Positions 1 through 8,270 of a DNA stretch of 64,000 bases are shown one piece after another. The DNA lies in assembly GCF_001905125.1 (NCBI RefSeq), contig NZ_LWLE01000001.1:710880-774879 (forward strand), in the 5' to 3' direction. Under the pieces are notes generated by a model that was given only the letters and a program-made list of their open reading frames with translations, did no database searches and was not told the DNA's origin. The stretch is from Streptomyces sp. TSRI0281. Lineage in GTDB: Bacteria > Actinomycetota > Actinomycetes > Streptomycetales > Streptomycetaceae. Position 1 is the stretch's first letter. Each line of letters begins with the position of its first letter. The position numbers were made by a program, and so were the translations under genes.

Positions 1-16
1 CGAAACGAGGTACCGT

Positions 17-643
17 ATGGCTATGCCATCGCCCACATCCGCCAGGTCACCCGGCCGCCCACGCTCCGGCGTCCACGCTGCGGTGTTCGCCGCGACGCTG
101 AGCACGGTGCGGGAGCTCGGCTACGCGCGCGCCACCGTCGAGCGCATCGCGGCCACAGCCGGCGTCGCGAAGTCGACGGTGTACCGGCGCTGGCCGTCGA
201 AGGGCGTGCTGATCGTGGACTGTCTCCTGGACGCCTTCGGCCCGGCACCGCTGGAGGGTGCCGGGCGGAGCGAGCTGATGTCCTCGACGATCCGCTGGAT
301 AGCGGCGAAGATCGGTGAACCCGGGGTGGGTGACGCGTTCGCCGGTGTGTTCAGTGACGCCGTCAGCGATCCGGCCCTGCGCGAGATCCTGTCCTCGCGT
401 TTGCAGGACCCGTACCGCATCGCACTCCAGGACGCGCTCGGCGAGCCGGAGCACCGGGTCCTGTTCTTCATCGATGTCGTGGTCGGCGTCCTGCTGCACC
501 GGATGGGCATGACCGGCGAGCCGATGGGCCGTGCCGACGTCGACGCGCTGGTCGAGATGGTTCTGCCTTACTTCGCCGAAGCGGGCGCACCGCGCCGGGA
601 CGGGGCCGGTCCCGGCGCCGGACGCTCACCGCATCTCGCGTAG
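17..643 (+). CDS. TetR/AcrR family transcriptional regulator
   Basis: A 208-residue regulator. Residues about 20-65 form the TetR-type helix-turn-helix, with the recognition segment around AATAGVAKSTVYRRWPSKG; the remainder is a helical ligand-binding and dimerisation domain ending in a disordered Gly/Pro-rich tail. The ATG at 17 is preceded by a GAGG Shine-Dalgarno six bases away. Members of this family usually repress a neighbouring gene until a small ligand binds. No obvious target lies downstream within 400 bases, and the gene that would lie upstream is outside the window, so the target is unknown. Family is clear; ligand is not. Confidence 0.9.
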   Translation: MAMPSPTSARSPGRPRSGVHAAVFAATLSTVRELGYARATVERIAATAGVAKSTVYRRWPSKGVLIVDCLLDAFGPAPLEGAGRSELMSSTIRWIAAKIGEPGVGDAFAGVFSDAVSDPALREILSSRLQDPYRIALQDALGEPEHRVLFFIDVVVGVLLHRMGMTGEPMGRADVDALVEMVLPYFAEAGAPRRDGAGPGAGRSPHLA

Positions 644-1063
644 GCGTCGGCCGTCCCGCGCATCCGGTCCCCCGTGGCCCGGGGCGCGCCGCCGTCGCGC
701 ACAAAGCCACGCCGCATCCGACCCTGCGCCCCTGCTCCACCCACTCGTACGGGCATTCCGATCCGTTTCGAAAGCCGCATCCGACCGGGCCGCCGCGAAA
801 CCGGGATGGGCCCACGGCAGCCATGGGATTGAAATATGTTAACCCTCCCAGGCGCTCTCGATCTAGACATTTAGGGGTGCATTCCGGCCCAGAGAGCCGC
901 GAATGATTGCCATACACACCTGCCTTACAGGATCTTCGTAGAGTAAGCCCGAGACGAGACGACGGAAGGTCCGAACAAAGGCGGGCGGATATGTTTCGAC
1001 GCGTCTTCATTTGTCCGAATGCACCGTCGCCTCCCAGTTCGAATATCGAATGAAGGAGAACTT
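644..1063. other. Intergenic gap of 420 bases
   Basis: No credible coding frame is seen on either strand. The GC content drops towards 830-1060, as expected for a promoter region of the secreted crystallin-like protein that follows. I could not assign a convincing -35/-10 pair. Confidence 0.5.
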
Positions 1064-1417
1064 GTGATCTCAAAGACGAAGAGGTTCGCCCGTTCCGCAG
1101 CCGTGGCGTTCGCCGCCACCGTCGGGGTCACGATGGCCATGCCCACGGGCAACGCCTTCGCCATCGACCACGTCGAGTGCCGTGGCGGGGAGAACTTCCT
1201 GAAGATCTGGTCGCACCTGGACGGCAGCTCCAGCGTGGACTGCTACGCCAACAAGGGCCGGACCGGCTTCGGCAGCTGGTGGGTCGACCGTATTTCGACG
1301 GGCAACAACGATCTCATCTACTACGACGCGAACGGCGACTCGGTGCGCATCGACCGGTGGACCGACATCACTTTCCCGAACCACCCCCCGCGGGTCAAGG
1401 ACATCGAAATCCTTTAG
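1064..1417 (+). CDS. Secreted beta/gamma-crystallin-like protein
   Basis: A 117-residue exported protein. The GTG at 1064 is chosen because AAGGAG lies seven bases upstream; a start at 1019 would add a poorly placed N-terminus. Residues 1-33 are a signal peptide (KTKR, hydrophobic core, cleavage near NAFA-ID). The mature part has two cysteines (CRGGENFLKIWSH and VDCYANKG) and the SGNNDLIYYDANGD calcium-binding-like strand typical of small Streptomyces beta/gamma-crystallin proteins related to killer-toxin-like proteins. It is followed by a strong stem-loop. Its function is unknown; a secreted structural, calcium-binding or antimicrobial role is possible. Confidence 0.8.
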   Translation: MISKTKRFARSAAVAFAATVGVTMAMPTGNAFAIDHVECRGGENFLKIWSHLDGSSSVDCYANKGRTGFGSWWVDRISTGNNDLIYYDANGDSVRIDRWTDITFPNHPPRVKDIEIL

Positions 1418-1539
1418 CTGACGAGCGGGCCGGTGTACCGCGAAATGCCGCGCCGACTCACGGCTCTTCGCGGATTCGATCCCCTTTTCGAACGGACCTG
1501 AATTCAACGCGGGGTTGAATTAACCGCTGCCCGGCTCAT

Positions 1540-1576
1540 CGATACAGGCCACGCACTTTCCGCGTGGCCTGTATCG
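1540..1576 (+). terminator. Perfect stem-loop terminator
   Basis: Arms 1540-1554 and 1562-1576 are a perfect 15-base inverted repeat with a 7-base loop, placed 120 bases after the crystallin-like gene. A shorter inverted repeat (AATTCAAC/GTTGAATT, 1501-1521) sits just before it. Confidence 0.75.
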
Positions 1577-1616
1577 GCGTGTTCGGCGCCACCGTTCACG
1601 GCGTCACCGTTCACGC

Positions 1617-1826
1617 TCAGCCGTCGCCGCTGTTGCTGCCGCCGCCGACGGACCACCTGTTCCGGCGCCGGTTCCTTCCCCTCATGTCACGTACCACCGT
1701 CCCTGCGGCCAGCGTCACGGCCGCCACGGCGCGGACCCAGCGGGGCCCACCGCGCCCCGCCCAGACCACACACACGCACCCGCCGACGGCGAGGGCCAAA
1801 ACGACGAGCAGTGCCGCCTGCACCAT
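1617..1826 (-). CDS. Small membrane protein, function unknown
   Basis: A 69-residue protein with one hydrophobic N-terminal helix (VQAALLVVLALAVGGCVCVVWAG), a possible second short hydrophobic stretch, and a basic Arg/Asn-rich tail. The ATG at 1826 has an AAGGTGG Shine-Dalgarno six bases upstream, which supports translation. It lies 200 bases beyond the end of the ECF-sigma/ABC operon on the same strand. I do not recognise the family. It could be a small operon-end membrane protein or a chance frame. Confidence 0.4.
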   Translation of the reverse strand: MVQAALLVVLALAVGGCVCVVWAGRGGPRWVRAVAAVTLAAGTVVRDMRGRNRRRNRWSVGGGSNSGDG

Positions 1827-2026
1827 GGTTCCCACCTTCGCGTTCAGTCCGCCGGTCCCACCGATCGTCCCGGGACCGGCGGACGCTCCCCGGACCCCGG
1901 GCGGGTCGCCGCCCGTCGATCCTCCGGCCAGTTATGTCGACGCGAATCCCGACGCGGACGGTTCCGTGCGCACAACGACCGGGTGGCACAGGGCCTTCTC
2001 CTCCTGGAACCCGGTCCCGGCCACCA

Positions 2027-2602
2027 CTATCGCCTGGGGCCCCCGACCGCGTAGACCGCCGTGCCGGCGACGGCCAGGACGAGGGCCGTCCAGGTGGCGG
2101 TCGGCGTGCCGGTCGGCAGCATCATCCAGGTCAGCACCTGCGTCCCCACACCCGACGCGGGCGGTACGACGAAGGAGACCGACAGCCACGCGAACGGCGG
2201 GATCCACGCGTACTGCACCCCGCACCAGGCCGCCCCGAAGGCGACGAGTCCGATCAGCCCCGCGCTGTTGCGCACGACGAAGGCGGCGGAGACCGACTGG
2301 CCGCTCAACGTCTGCACCGCCAGCAGCACCGCGCCGATGAGCACGCCGCAGAGCAGCACGTGCGCCGCCCTGCGGGGCATCCAGCGGATCGCGGCCGTCC
2401 GGTCCAACGCGCGGTCCTGGCCGCCCAGACCGACCGAGAACGCCATGGCTCCCGCGGTAAGGATGAGCATGATCAGCCGCGGGTCTCCCAGCGTGCCGCC
2501 GCCGATCCCGGCGAGTGCCCACACCACCAGCGCGCCGAACACCACCGCCGCGAGCGAGGCGGGCACCTGCCGCGAGCGCGCGTACAGGGTCAGCCATCTC
2601 AC
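2027..2602 (-). CDS. Multi-pass membrane protein, probable ABC-transporter accessory subunit
   Basis: A 191-residue, very hydrophobic protein with about five or six transmembrane helices. The GTG at 2602 overlaps the TGA of the upstream permease gene (GTGA), so translation is probably coupled. It is the last gene of the operon ECF sigma, anti-sigma, ABC ATPase, permease, this gene. It is likely a further membrane subunit of that exporter, but no transporter-specific motif is visible. Confidence 0.7.
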   Translation of the reverse strand: MRWLTLYARSRQVPASLAAVVFGALVVWALAGIGGGTLGDPRLIMLILTAGAMAFSVGLGGQDRALDRTAAIRWMPRRAAHVLLCGVLIGAVLLAVQTLSGQSVSAAFVVRNSAGLIGLVAFGAAWCGVQYAWIPPFAWLSVSFVVPPASGVGTQVLTWMMLPTGTPTATWTALVLAVAGTAVYAVGGPRR

Positions 2603-3999
2603 CGGAGCGCACCACCGTTCAGTACGGTCAGCGCGTCCTCCGACGAGCAGGAGACCGCGGCGGCGTGCATGGCGCCGATCCGCCGCTGCTGCTCCGCCTT
2701 CGGCAGCGCGACGAACTTCTTCCACACCGGGCGGGCCAGGTCGTTCTGGTCCTTCGCGGAATACATGGTCCCGGCGAGCGGCCGGAGGTCCTCCCCGAGG
2801 ACCCACGCGGTCGCGATGATCTGCGCGGCGGCCTCCTCCTGCGTGCCGCTCTCGTTCTCGCTGCGGGGGCTGCACAGCGGAACCATGCCCTGGGCGACCA
2901 GGGCCCGGGTGACCGGCCGTTCGCCCTCGGCCTCGCCGATCGTCCGGTCGTCGAAGTCGAGGAGCACGGAGTCGCGCGGGCGTTCCGGCGTGGCGCCGAT
3001 CGCCTTCGGAACGGCGGTCTCACGGATGGCGACGGGGGCCCGGTCGCCCAGGGCGCCGCGCATCAGCCGAAGCGCCTCCTTGCCGGGACCCGCCAGGCCG
3101 TCGAGCCTCGCCTGCCGGAGTGTCGTCACGCACACCGGGCCGTCGCACACCTGCTTCGCCGCGGCCCGGTCGACGACGTACGTGTCGCGGGCGGTGGTCG
3201 GCAGCAGGAGCAGGGCGAGCGCCCCGCCCGCCACCAGGGGGGTGAGGGCGAGCAGCCGGGTGTGCGGGCGGGCGGCGGCCAGCAGGGCCAGACCCGTCGC
3301 GGCCATGCCGAGCAGCCAGAGCGTCTGCCCGAGGTGCACGGAGGCGGAGAGCGTGAGGAGCGTTTCGCGGACGTCGGCCGTCGCCGGTGACAGCAGCGAG
3401 AGAGCGTTCGACATGAACCCGGCGGTCGGCAGCGGGGCGTCCGAAGTCTGCATCTGCCGGAAGAAGTTGTTGAACACCAGGGCGGCCACGGCCAGTGCGG
3501 GCGGGGTGAGGACGGAGGGCAGGGCCCGCGCGACCCCCATGCCGAGGACCGCCCCGGCGCCCAGTGAGAGCGCCCCCACCAGCGCGATGGGCAGCCAGCC
3601 GACGTGGGCGTACGAGGCGTCGCCCGCGAGGACCTGTACCGCGCCCACGACGACGAGGAGAGCGAAGGCCGCGAACAGCGCGAATGCCGTCGTGCCCGCC
3701 AGGGTCGCCGCGCGGTCCCGTGCGGGCCGTGGGGTGCTGGTCAGCAGTTCGGGCATCTTCGAGCGGTGGTCGCGCAGCCCCTGGAGCGCCCCGAGCCCGA
3801 TGGCGAGCGGCCAGAGGAAGAACAGCAGGTACCGGATCCACAGGGCCATGGAGGTCCACTGGGCGGTCCACAGGGCGGAGCCCTTCGACCACGGTCCGGG
3901 GATGAGGAGGAGGAACGCGAGCGCGGCCACCAGGATGACGGCGCCGGCCCACGGGGCGACGGACCGCCGCAGTTCGATGCGCAGAATACGGAGGTTCAC
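2599..3999 (-). CDS. ABC transporter permease-like membrane protein
   Basis: A 466-residue membrane protein. An N-terminal block of about six transmembrane helices (RIELRRSVAPWAGAVILVAAL...) is characteristic of ABC-2-type permeases. After the helices comes an extracytoplasmic-looking domain with CDGPVC. GTG at 3999 overlaps the stop of the ATPase gene by GTGA, so it is co-translated with it. It is expected to pair with the ATPase as an exporter or as a membrane-stress transporter; its substrate is unknown. Confidence 0.8.
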   Translation of the reverse strand: MNLRILRIELRRSVAPWAGAVILVAALAFLLLIPGPWSKGSALWTAQWTSMALWIRYLLFFLWPLAIGLGALQGLRDHRSKMPELLTSTPRPARDRAATLAGTTAFALFAAFALLVVVGAVQVLAGDASYAHVGWLPIALVGALSLGAGAVLGMGVARALPSVLTPPALAVAALVFNNFFRQMQTSDAPLPTAGFMSNALSLLSPATADVRETLLTLSASVHLGQTLWLLGMAATGLALLAAARPHTRLLALTPLVAGGALALLLLPTTARDTYVVDRAAAKQVCDGPVCVTTLRQARLDGLAGPGKEALRLMRGALGDRAPVAIRETAVPKAIGATPERPRDSVLLDFDDRTIGEAEGERPVTRALVAQGMVPLCSPRSENESGTQEEAAAQIIATAWVLGEDLRPLAGTMYSAKDQNDLARPVWKKFVALPKAEQQRRIGAMHAAAVSCSSEDALTVLNGGALR

Positions 4000-4937
4000 C
4001 AGGCGCCCTTCGTCTGTGCGGGGTCGGCCAGCAGTGCCGAGTAGCCGCGCTCCAGCGGGCTGTCGCCCACGTGTTCCGGGCCGCCCGCCGCGGCCAGCTC
4101 GTCCGGGGTGCCCTGGAAGACCAGCCGTCCTTCGGCGAAGAGCACCACGTCGGTGCAGGCGGCGGCCACGTCCTCCACCAGATGGGTCGAGACGACCACG
4201 CAGGCGTCCGTCCCCAACTCCTGGAGCAGATCGCGGAAGCGCAGCCGCTGCGCCGGATCCAGGCCGACCGTCGGCTCGTCGAGAAGCAGGATCGACGGGT
4301 CGTTGACGATGGCCTGGGCGATACCGGCCCGTCGCACCATCCCGCCCGACAGGGCCTTCATCCGGTCGTCGGCGCGGTCGGCCAGACCGACCCGCTCCAC
4401 GGCGCGCTGCGTCGCCCCGGGGATGTCCGCCTTGGGCACCTCCTTGAGCCACGCCATGTACTCGACGAACTCGCGCACGGTGAAGCGCTTGTAGTAGCCG
4501 AAGTCCTGCGGCAGGTAGCCGATCCGGCGGCGCAGCGCCCGGTGCTCGCCCAGCCCGCCCGCGGACTCCCCGAGCAGCTCCAGCTCACCCCCGGCGGGGC
4601 GCAGTACGGTGGCCAGCGCCCGGATGAGGGTGGTCTTGCCCGCCCCGTTGGGGCCGAGAAGTCCGTGTACTCCGGTGCCCAACGACAGGTCGAGCCCGTC
4701 GACGGCCATCCGGTTCCTGCCGACCTTCACCTTCAGTCCGGTCGCCCGGATCTCCCAGGCGTAGGCCGTGGGCGCGATGTCGGCCCTGCTCACTGCGGGC
4801 ATCGTGCGCTTCCTGTTCTGTTGGTTCTGTTGGTTCGGCTGACTCTGTTGGTTCTGTTGGTTCTGTTGGCTCGGCTGATTCGGCTGACTCTGTTGGTTCT
4901 GTTGGGGTTCTCCCGGGGTTCCGGGAGGGGGGTTCAA
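3996..4937 (-). CDS. ABC transporter ATP-binding protein with Asn/Gln-rich N-terminal extension
   Basis: The ATPase has Walker A (GPNGAGKTT), Q-loop (LPQDFGYY), signature (LSGGMVRRAGIAQA), Walker B (ILLLDEPTVGLD) and the H-loop (STH), so it is complete. Two starts are possible. TTG at 4937 overlaps the anti-sigma TGA and has GGGAG seven bases upstream, giving 313 residues that begin with about 45 residues rich in Asn, Gln, Ser and Pro. ATG at 4802 (MPAVSRAD, AGGAAG upstream) gives 268 residues. I prefer the longer form because all other junctions in this operon overlap in the same way and the repeat stays open in this frame. The partner is the permease downstream. Confidence 0.85.
   Translation of the reverse strand: MNPPPGTPGEPQQNQQSQPNQPSQQNQQNQQSQPNQQNQQNRKRTMPAVSRADIAPTAYAWEIRATGLKVKVGRNRMAVDGLDLSLGTGVHGLLGPNGAGKTTLIRALATVLRPAGGELELLGESAGGLGEHRALRRRIGYLPQDFGYYKRFTVREFVEYMAWLKEVPKADIPGATQRAVERVGLADRADDRMKALSGGMVRRAGIAQAIVNDPSILLLDEPTVGLDPAQRLRFRDLLQELGTDACVVVSTHLVEDVAAACTDVVLFAEGRLVFQGTPDELAAAGGPEHVGDSPLERGYSALLADPAQTKGAW
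4806..4915. repeat. Tandem 9-base repeat (AAC CAA CAG type)
   Basis: Read on the minus strand this is a run of CAACAGAAC-like units interrupted by AGTCAGCCG. In frame with the ABC ATPase it codes a Q/N/S/P-rich segment. The base composition is AT-richer than its surroundings and uses the rare CAA codon. Confidence 0.8.
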
Positions 4938-5749
4938 CGGTTCGCTCCCAGCACGGTGTACGCGCCCCTGCGGGCGATCACGACGGCGACGCCGAGCGCG
5001 AGGATCAGCGCCCACACCGGCAGTCCGCCCTCCTGAAGGGCGGCGGCCGTACGGCTGGTGGCCAGGGTCGGCGCCGCCACCACCACGGCCCATGCGGCCA
5101 CCATGGCGACGGCGGCGCGGGTCACGCCGATCACGCCGCCGAGCGCGAGGGTCATCGAGGTGAAGGCCAGGCAGGGCAGCAGCCACTGCGCGGCCGTCAC
5201 CCCCGTCGCCCATCCCCCCGCCAGCAGCGCGGGGATCACCACGGCGAGCACGGAGGCGGTGCGCCGCAGCACCAGTTGCAGCCCGGCTCGCGGTGTGGAG
5301 GCCGTCAGCTCGTACGCCGGGTCCAGGCCCCGCGACCACGAGGCGGCCACCCCGCACACGGGCAGGAGAGGGGCGAGCAGCAGCACCAGCGACACCTGGC
5401 CGGAGCCGGGTCCCACCAGGTCCAGCAGCAGCGCGAGCGCCGTCACGGCCAGGACCATGGCCAGCCACGGCGTCATGGCGGGCGTCGTCCACGCCGACAG
5501 CCTCGTACGGCGCCGGCGCGACGGTGCCGGGACGGCCGCGGCCAGTTGGTGTTCGAGATCGGACCAGACGGCGCCGGTCAGCGCCACCAGCGCGGGGGCC
5601 TCGACAGTGACGGCCGCCGACAGCCGGTCACGACAGACCCGGCACCCTTCCAGATGGGCCTCCAGGGCCCATACCTCGTCCGCGACGAGGTCCGTGTCGC
5701 CGCGCGCGTACCCGTCGATGAGCCGTGCCGACGCGTGTTCCACGTTCAT
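4934..5749 (-). CDS. Zinc-finger (ZAS/zf-HC2) anti-sigma factor fused to a membrane domain
   Basis: A 271-residue protein. Residues 5-45 carry the H32-x3-C36-x2-C39 motif of zinc-binding anti-sigma domains (EAHLEGCRVC). From about residue 90 there are six hydrophobic helices. The ATG at 5749 overlaps the TGA of the ECF sigma gene (ATGA), so the sigma factor and its probable antagonist are made in step. The expected role is to hold the sigma factor inactive at the membrane and release it on an envelope signal. The downstream ABC genes may belong to the response. Confidence 0.85.
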   Translation of the reverse strand: MNVEHASARLIDGYARGDTDLVADEVWALEAHLEGCRVCRDRLSAAVTVEAPALVALTGAVWSDLEHQLAAAVPAPSRRRRTRLSAWTTPAMTPWLAMVLAVTALALLLDLVGPGSGQVSLVLLLAPLLPVCGVAASWSRGLDPAYELTASTPRAGLQLVLRRTASVLAVVIPALLAGGWATGVTAAQWLLPCLAFTSMTLALGGVIGVTRAAVAMVAAWAVVVAAPTLATSRTAAALQEGGLPVWALILALGVAVVIARRGAYTVLGANR

Positions 5750-6309
5750 GCCAGCGCCTCCCGCATCATGATCCGGGCCCGTCGGGCGCGGGTCTTGACC
5801 GTTCCCTCGGGCACTCCGAGCAGAACGGCGGTCTCCCGGACGGACAGTCCGTCGAGCACCATGGCCTGCAGTACTTCTCTGAGCTCCGGCGCGAGGCGCC
5901 GCAGCGCGTCACCGACGTCACCGCCGACGGTGCCCACCAGCGCCTCCTCCTCGGCCGCGGGCGCCACGGGGTGCGGAGCGGCGGCGGGCGGTGGCTCCGC
6001 GTGGTGGGCCCTGCGCCGGAACGCGTCGACGAGGCGGCGGGCCGCGATCGTCCACAGCCAGCCGACGGCCGTTCCTCCGGTGTGGCTCCCGGCGAAGGAG
6101 CCCGCCGCCCGCCACACCGCCAGATACGTCTCCTGCATGACCTCGGCGACGATCTGCGGGTCGGCGCAGCGACGGCGCAGCCGCACCGCCAGCCACGGCG
6201 ACGTGCGCCGGTACAGCTCCTCGAAGGCGGCCCGGTCACCCCGGGCCACGCGTCGGAGGAGACGCTCCTCGTCCAGTTCCTGCGGCGGTGCCGCCCCGAG
6301 CCGTTTCAC
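5746..6309 (-). CDS. ECF-family RNA polymerase sigma factor
   Basis: A roughly 187-residue sigma factor with region 2 (DRAAFEELYRRTSPWLAVRL...VMQETYLAVWRAAGSF) and region 4 (LRRLAPELREVLQAMVLDGLSVRETAVLLGVPEGTVKTR), and no sigma-1 or sigma-3 region. I place the start at GTG 6309 (VKRLGAAPP); an upstream GTG at 6366 is in frame but has no ribosome-binding site. It heads the operon with its anti-sigma factor and an ABC exporter, and ECF genes of this kind often activate their own promoter. An iron-box-like sequence lies 128 bases upstream. Confidence 0.88.
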   Translation of the reverse strand: MKRLGAAPPQELDEERLLRRVARGDRAAFEELYRRTSPWLAVRLRRRCADPQIVAEVMQETYLAVWRAAGSFAGSHTGGTAVGWLWTIAARRLVDAFRRRAHHAEPPPAAAPHPVAPAAEEEALVGTVGGDVGDALRRLAPELREVLQAMVLDGLSVRETAVLLGVPEGTVKTRARRARIMMREALA

Positions 6310-6436
6310 ACCTGCTAGACGCCCTGCCGGGGCCGCAGGTTTTCCCCAGGGCGTGATCCGGGTCACACGCGGGGGTGGTGTTGCCGCTCAACTCAGGGCG
6401 GCGCCGCCGCCGGGCACCCTTTAGCGACAGGTTTAG

Positions 6437-6455
6437 TGAGGTTAGGCTAACTTCG
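6437..6455. promoter_or_regulatory. Iron-box-like operator (DmdR1/IdeR/DtxR type)
   Basis: The 19 bases starting TGAGGTTAGGCTAACTT match 15 of 19 positions of the actinobacterial iron-box consensus, including the central GGTTAGGCTAAC. It lies between the divergent ECF sigma operon and a short eroded-looking frame on the plus strand, so it could serve either side. Confidence 0.6.
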
Positions 6456-6457
6456 CC

Positions 6458-6651
6458 ATGATCATCGCGATGGAGGGGTTACCGACGTGGGGGCACGCGG
6501 GAACGGGACGGGACAGATACCGCTCGCCGGCTGAGCATCGGCAATCTGCTGTTCTTCTCGCTGTCGACCTTCGCCCTGTGGAACGCCCGCGGGGGCGCAC
6601 CGGCCGACCGGGCGGTCGTCCTCCGCCTACCGATCAGCCCGTGAGCCGTTG
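6458..6651 (+). pseudogene. Possible eroded gene remnant behind an iron box
   Basis: No intact gene is seen, but a protein-like stretch appears in one frame from about 6525 (RLSIGNLLFFSLSTFALWNARG) ending at TGA 6651. Its natural N-terminal part seems to lie in a different frame (VGARGNGTGQIPLAG, GTG near 6487, with GGAGGGG upstream). Joining the two would need a frameshift near 6530. The hydrophobic stretch resembles the start of a membrane protein. It could be the truncated remnant of an iron-regulated transporter, or only chance. Confidence 0.3.
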
Positions 6652-6722
6652 CTGCTGAGCCGTTGACCTGCTGAGCCGGTGAGCCAGTGAGCTGCTGGAC
6701 CCGTGAGCCGGTGAGCCGCCGA
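6640..6722. repeat. Degenerate short repeat, CTGAGCCGGTGA-type units
   Basis: Several imperfect copies of a 9-to-12-base unit (GAGCCGTTG, GAGCCGGTG, GAGCCAGTG) fill the gap before the MFS gene end. No coding frame is supported here. Confidence 0.55.
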
Positions 6723-6764
6723 GGCAGTGGACCTTGAGGCTCACCGGACGTCCGGGCTTCCCGC

Positions 6765-8141
6765 TCAGAGCGCCCTGCGCAGTTCGCCCGTGGTCACGAT
6801 CCGCAGGAACGGCGGGATCGTGAGGGCGATGGCGGCCGCGAAGACGAGGAACGCCGCCCGTATTCCGAACCACTCGGCCAGCACGCCGATGAGGGCCGCG
6901 CCCACCGGCATGCCGCCCCAGGTGAGCAGGCGGGAGGCGCTGGAGTAGCGGCCCATCAGGGCGTCCGGGACCAGGTTCTGGGAGATGAGGCGGGCGTTGA
7001 CCGTCCAGAGGGTGCCGCCCATGCCGCCGAGGAAGGCCGCGACGGCGACGGCCCAGAGGTTCGCCGTGAGGACGGGGACCGCCATCATCGCCAACGTACC
7101 GAGCAGGTCCGCGAACATCGCCCACCGGCGGCCGAGCAGCCGGTTGACCCGGACCACGGCCAGGGTGCCGACCAGCCCGCCGACGCCGAGGGCGCTGAGG
7201 ACAATGCCGTATTCCTGGGTGGAGAGCCCCATCAACTCCTTGGCGATCAGCGGCATCAGGGCCAGCCAGGCGCCCCAGCTCGCACACAGGACCGTGAGGA
7301 TCAGACTCATGGTGCGCAGCAGCCGGTGCCGCCACAGGTAGCGCAGCCCTTCGGTGAGCCGGCCGCCCGCCCCGCCCGCGCCCTTCTGCGGCGCGGCGGC
7401 GGGCCGCTCGGCGCGGAACCGGCCGACGAGCAGGAACAGCAGCAGTACGGCCGCGAGGTACCCGGCCCAGGTCGCGCCGAGCGCGATTCCCGTCCCGGCG
7501 GCCAGGAGCAGGCCGCCGACCATGGGTCCGCAGAACTCGTTGGCGGCGGTCTCGACTCCGGTGATCCACGCGTTGGCGCGTTCGCGTGCGGCACGCGGGA
7601 CCAGGGTGGGGATCAGGGCCGACTCAGCGGTCTGCGCGACGACTTCGGCGATGCCGAGCGCCGCGCCCGTGACGGCCAGGGACGTGAGGGTGACCTGCCC
7701 GGTGGTGACGGTCTGGAACAGCCAGCCGACCGCGAGGAGCCGCACCCCGTTGGCCAGCCAGAGCAGCCGCCGACGGTCGACGCGGTCCACGAGCAGCCCG
7801 ACCGGGAGGGAGACGAGCAGCCACGGCAGCGTGAGGGTGAGGGCGATCAGGGCGACCGGGCCGGGCGAGCTGGTGATCCGGGTGGCCAGCACCGGCAGCG
7901 CGATCTTGATGATCCCGTCCGCGAGGTTGGTGAACGCGGTGAGGGCGAGCAGGACGCGGGTGTTGCGGGTGCCGTGCGCATCCGCTGCGGGCGACACGGG
8001 CGGTCCAAGCGACGTGGGCGGCACGGGCGGCGCAAGCGACGTGGGCGACACGGACGGCGCGGGAGACGCAGGCACCACGGGCGGCGCAGACGGCGTGGGC
8101 GGTGCCGCGTCCTCGGTGGCCGATGGAGCCTGAGCACCCAT
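6765..8141 (-). CDS. MFS transporter (probable drug or siderophore exporter)
   Basis: A 458-residue major-facilitator protein with about twelve transmembrane helices and the loop motif VDRVDRRRLLWLAN after helix 2. It resembles the EntS/DHA3-like exporter group. ATG 8141 has AGGGGA at a normal distance and gives a Pro/Ala/Ser-rich cytoplasmic N-terminus of about 55 residues before helix 1; an upstream start at 8201 is less likely because it would run through the operator region. It is divergent from a CGNR-type regulator 129 bases away, which suggests that this regulator controls it. Confidence 0.88.
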   Translation of the reverse strand: MGAQAPSATEDAAPPTPSAPPVVPASPAPSVSPTSLAPPVPPTSLGPPVSPAADAHGTRNTRVLLALTAFTNLADGIIKIALPVLATRITSSPGPVALIALTLTLPWLLVSLPVGLLVDRVDRRRLLWLANGVRLLAVGWLFQTVTTGQVTLTSLAVTGAALGIAEVVAQTAESALIPTLVPRAARERANAWITGVETAANEFCGPMVGGLLLAAGTGIALGATWAGYLAAVLLLFLLVGRFRAERPAAAPQKGAGGAGGRLTEGLRYLWRHRLLRTMSLILTVLCASWGAWLALMPLIAKELMGLSTQEYGIVLSALGVGGLVGTLAVVRVNRLLGRRWAMFADLLGTLAMMAVPVLTANLWAVAVAAFLGGMGGTLWTVNARLISQNLVPDALMGRYSSASRLLTWGGMPVGAALIGVLAEWFGIRAAFLVFAAAIALTIPPFLRIVTTGELRRAL

Positions 8142-8163
8142 GAAGCATTCCCCTAACCCTCTA

Positions 8164-8234
8164 AACGTTTGACCGGTTATCCGTACGCAGCCTGACATCA
8201 CCGGCGCGAACCAGTCAAGCGCTTAGCCGGTTAC
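8164..8234. promoter_or_regulatory. Operator-like half-sites between divergent MFS and CGNR genes
   Basis: Three related elements occur: TTGACCGGTTA at 8169-8179, its near inverse AACCAGTCAA at 8209-8218, and TTAGCCGGTTA at 8223-8233. The spacing and the divergent arrangement fit binding sites for the CGNR regulator, which could control both promoters. Confidence 0.55.
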
Positions 8235-8270
8235 GTGAGGGGTAGACTGACCAGGACCAGGAGGTGAGCC

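Noticed and set aside
1811..4306. 831-residue open frame on the plus strand
   Set aside because: It is antisense to the ABC permease and membrane-protein genes, has Arg/Pro/Ser-rich composition typical of GC-driven false frames, and no domain.
4802..5492. Fusion of anti-sigma protein and ABC ATPase by frameshift
   Set aside because: The frames differ, but a normal stop/start overlap with a ribosome-binding site explains the junction; no slippery site is seen.
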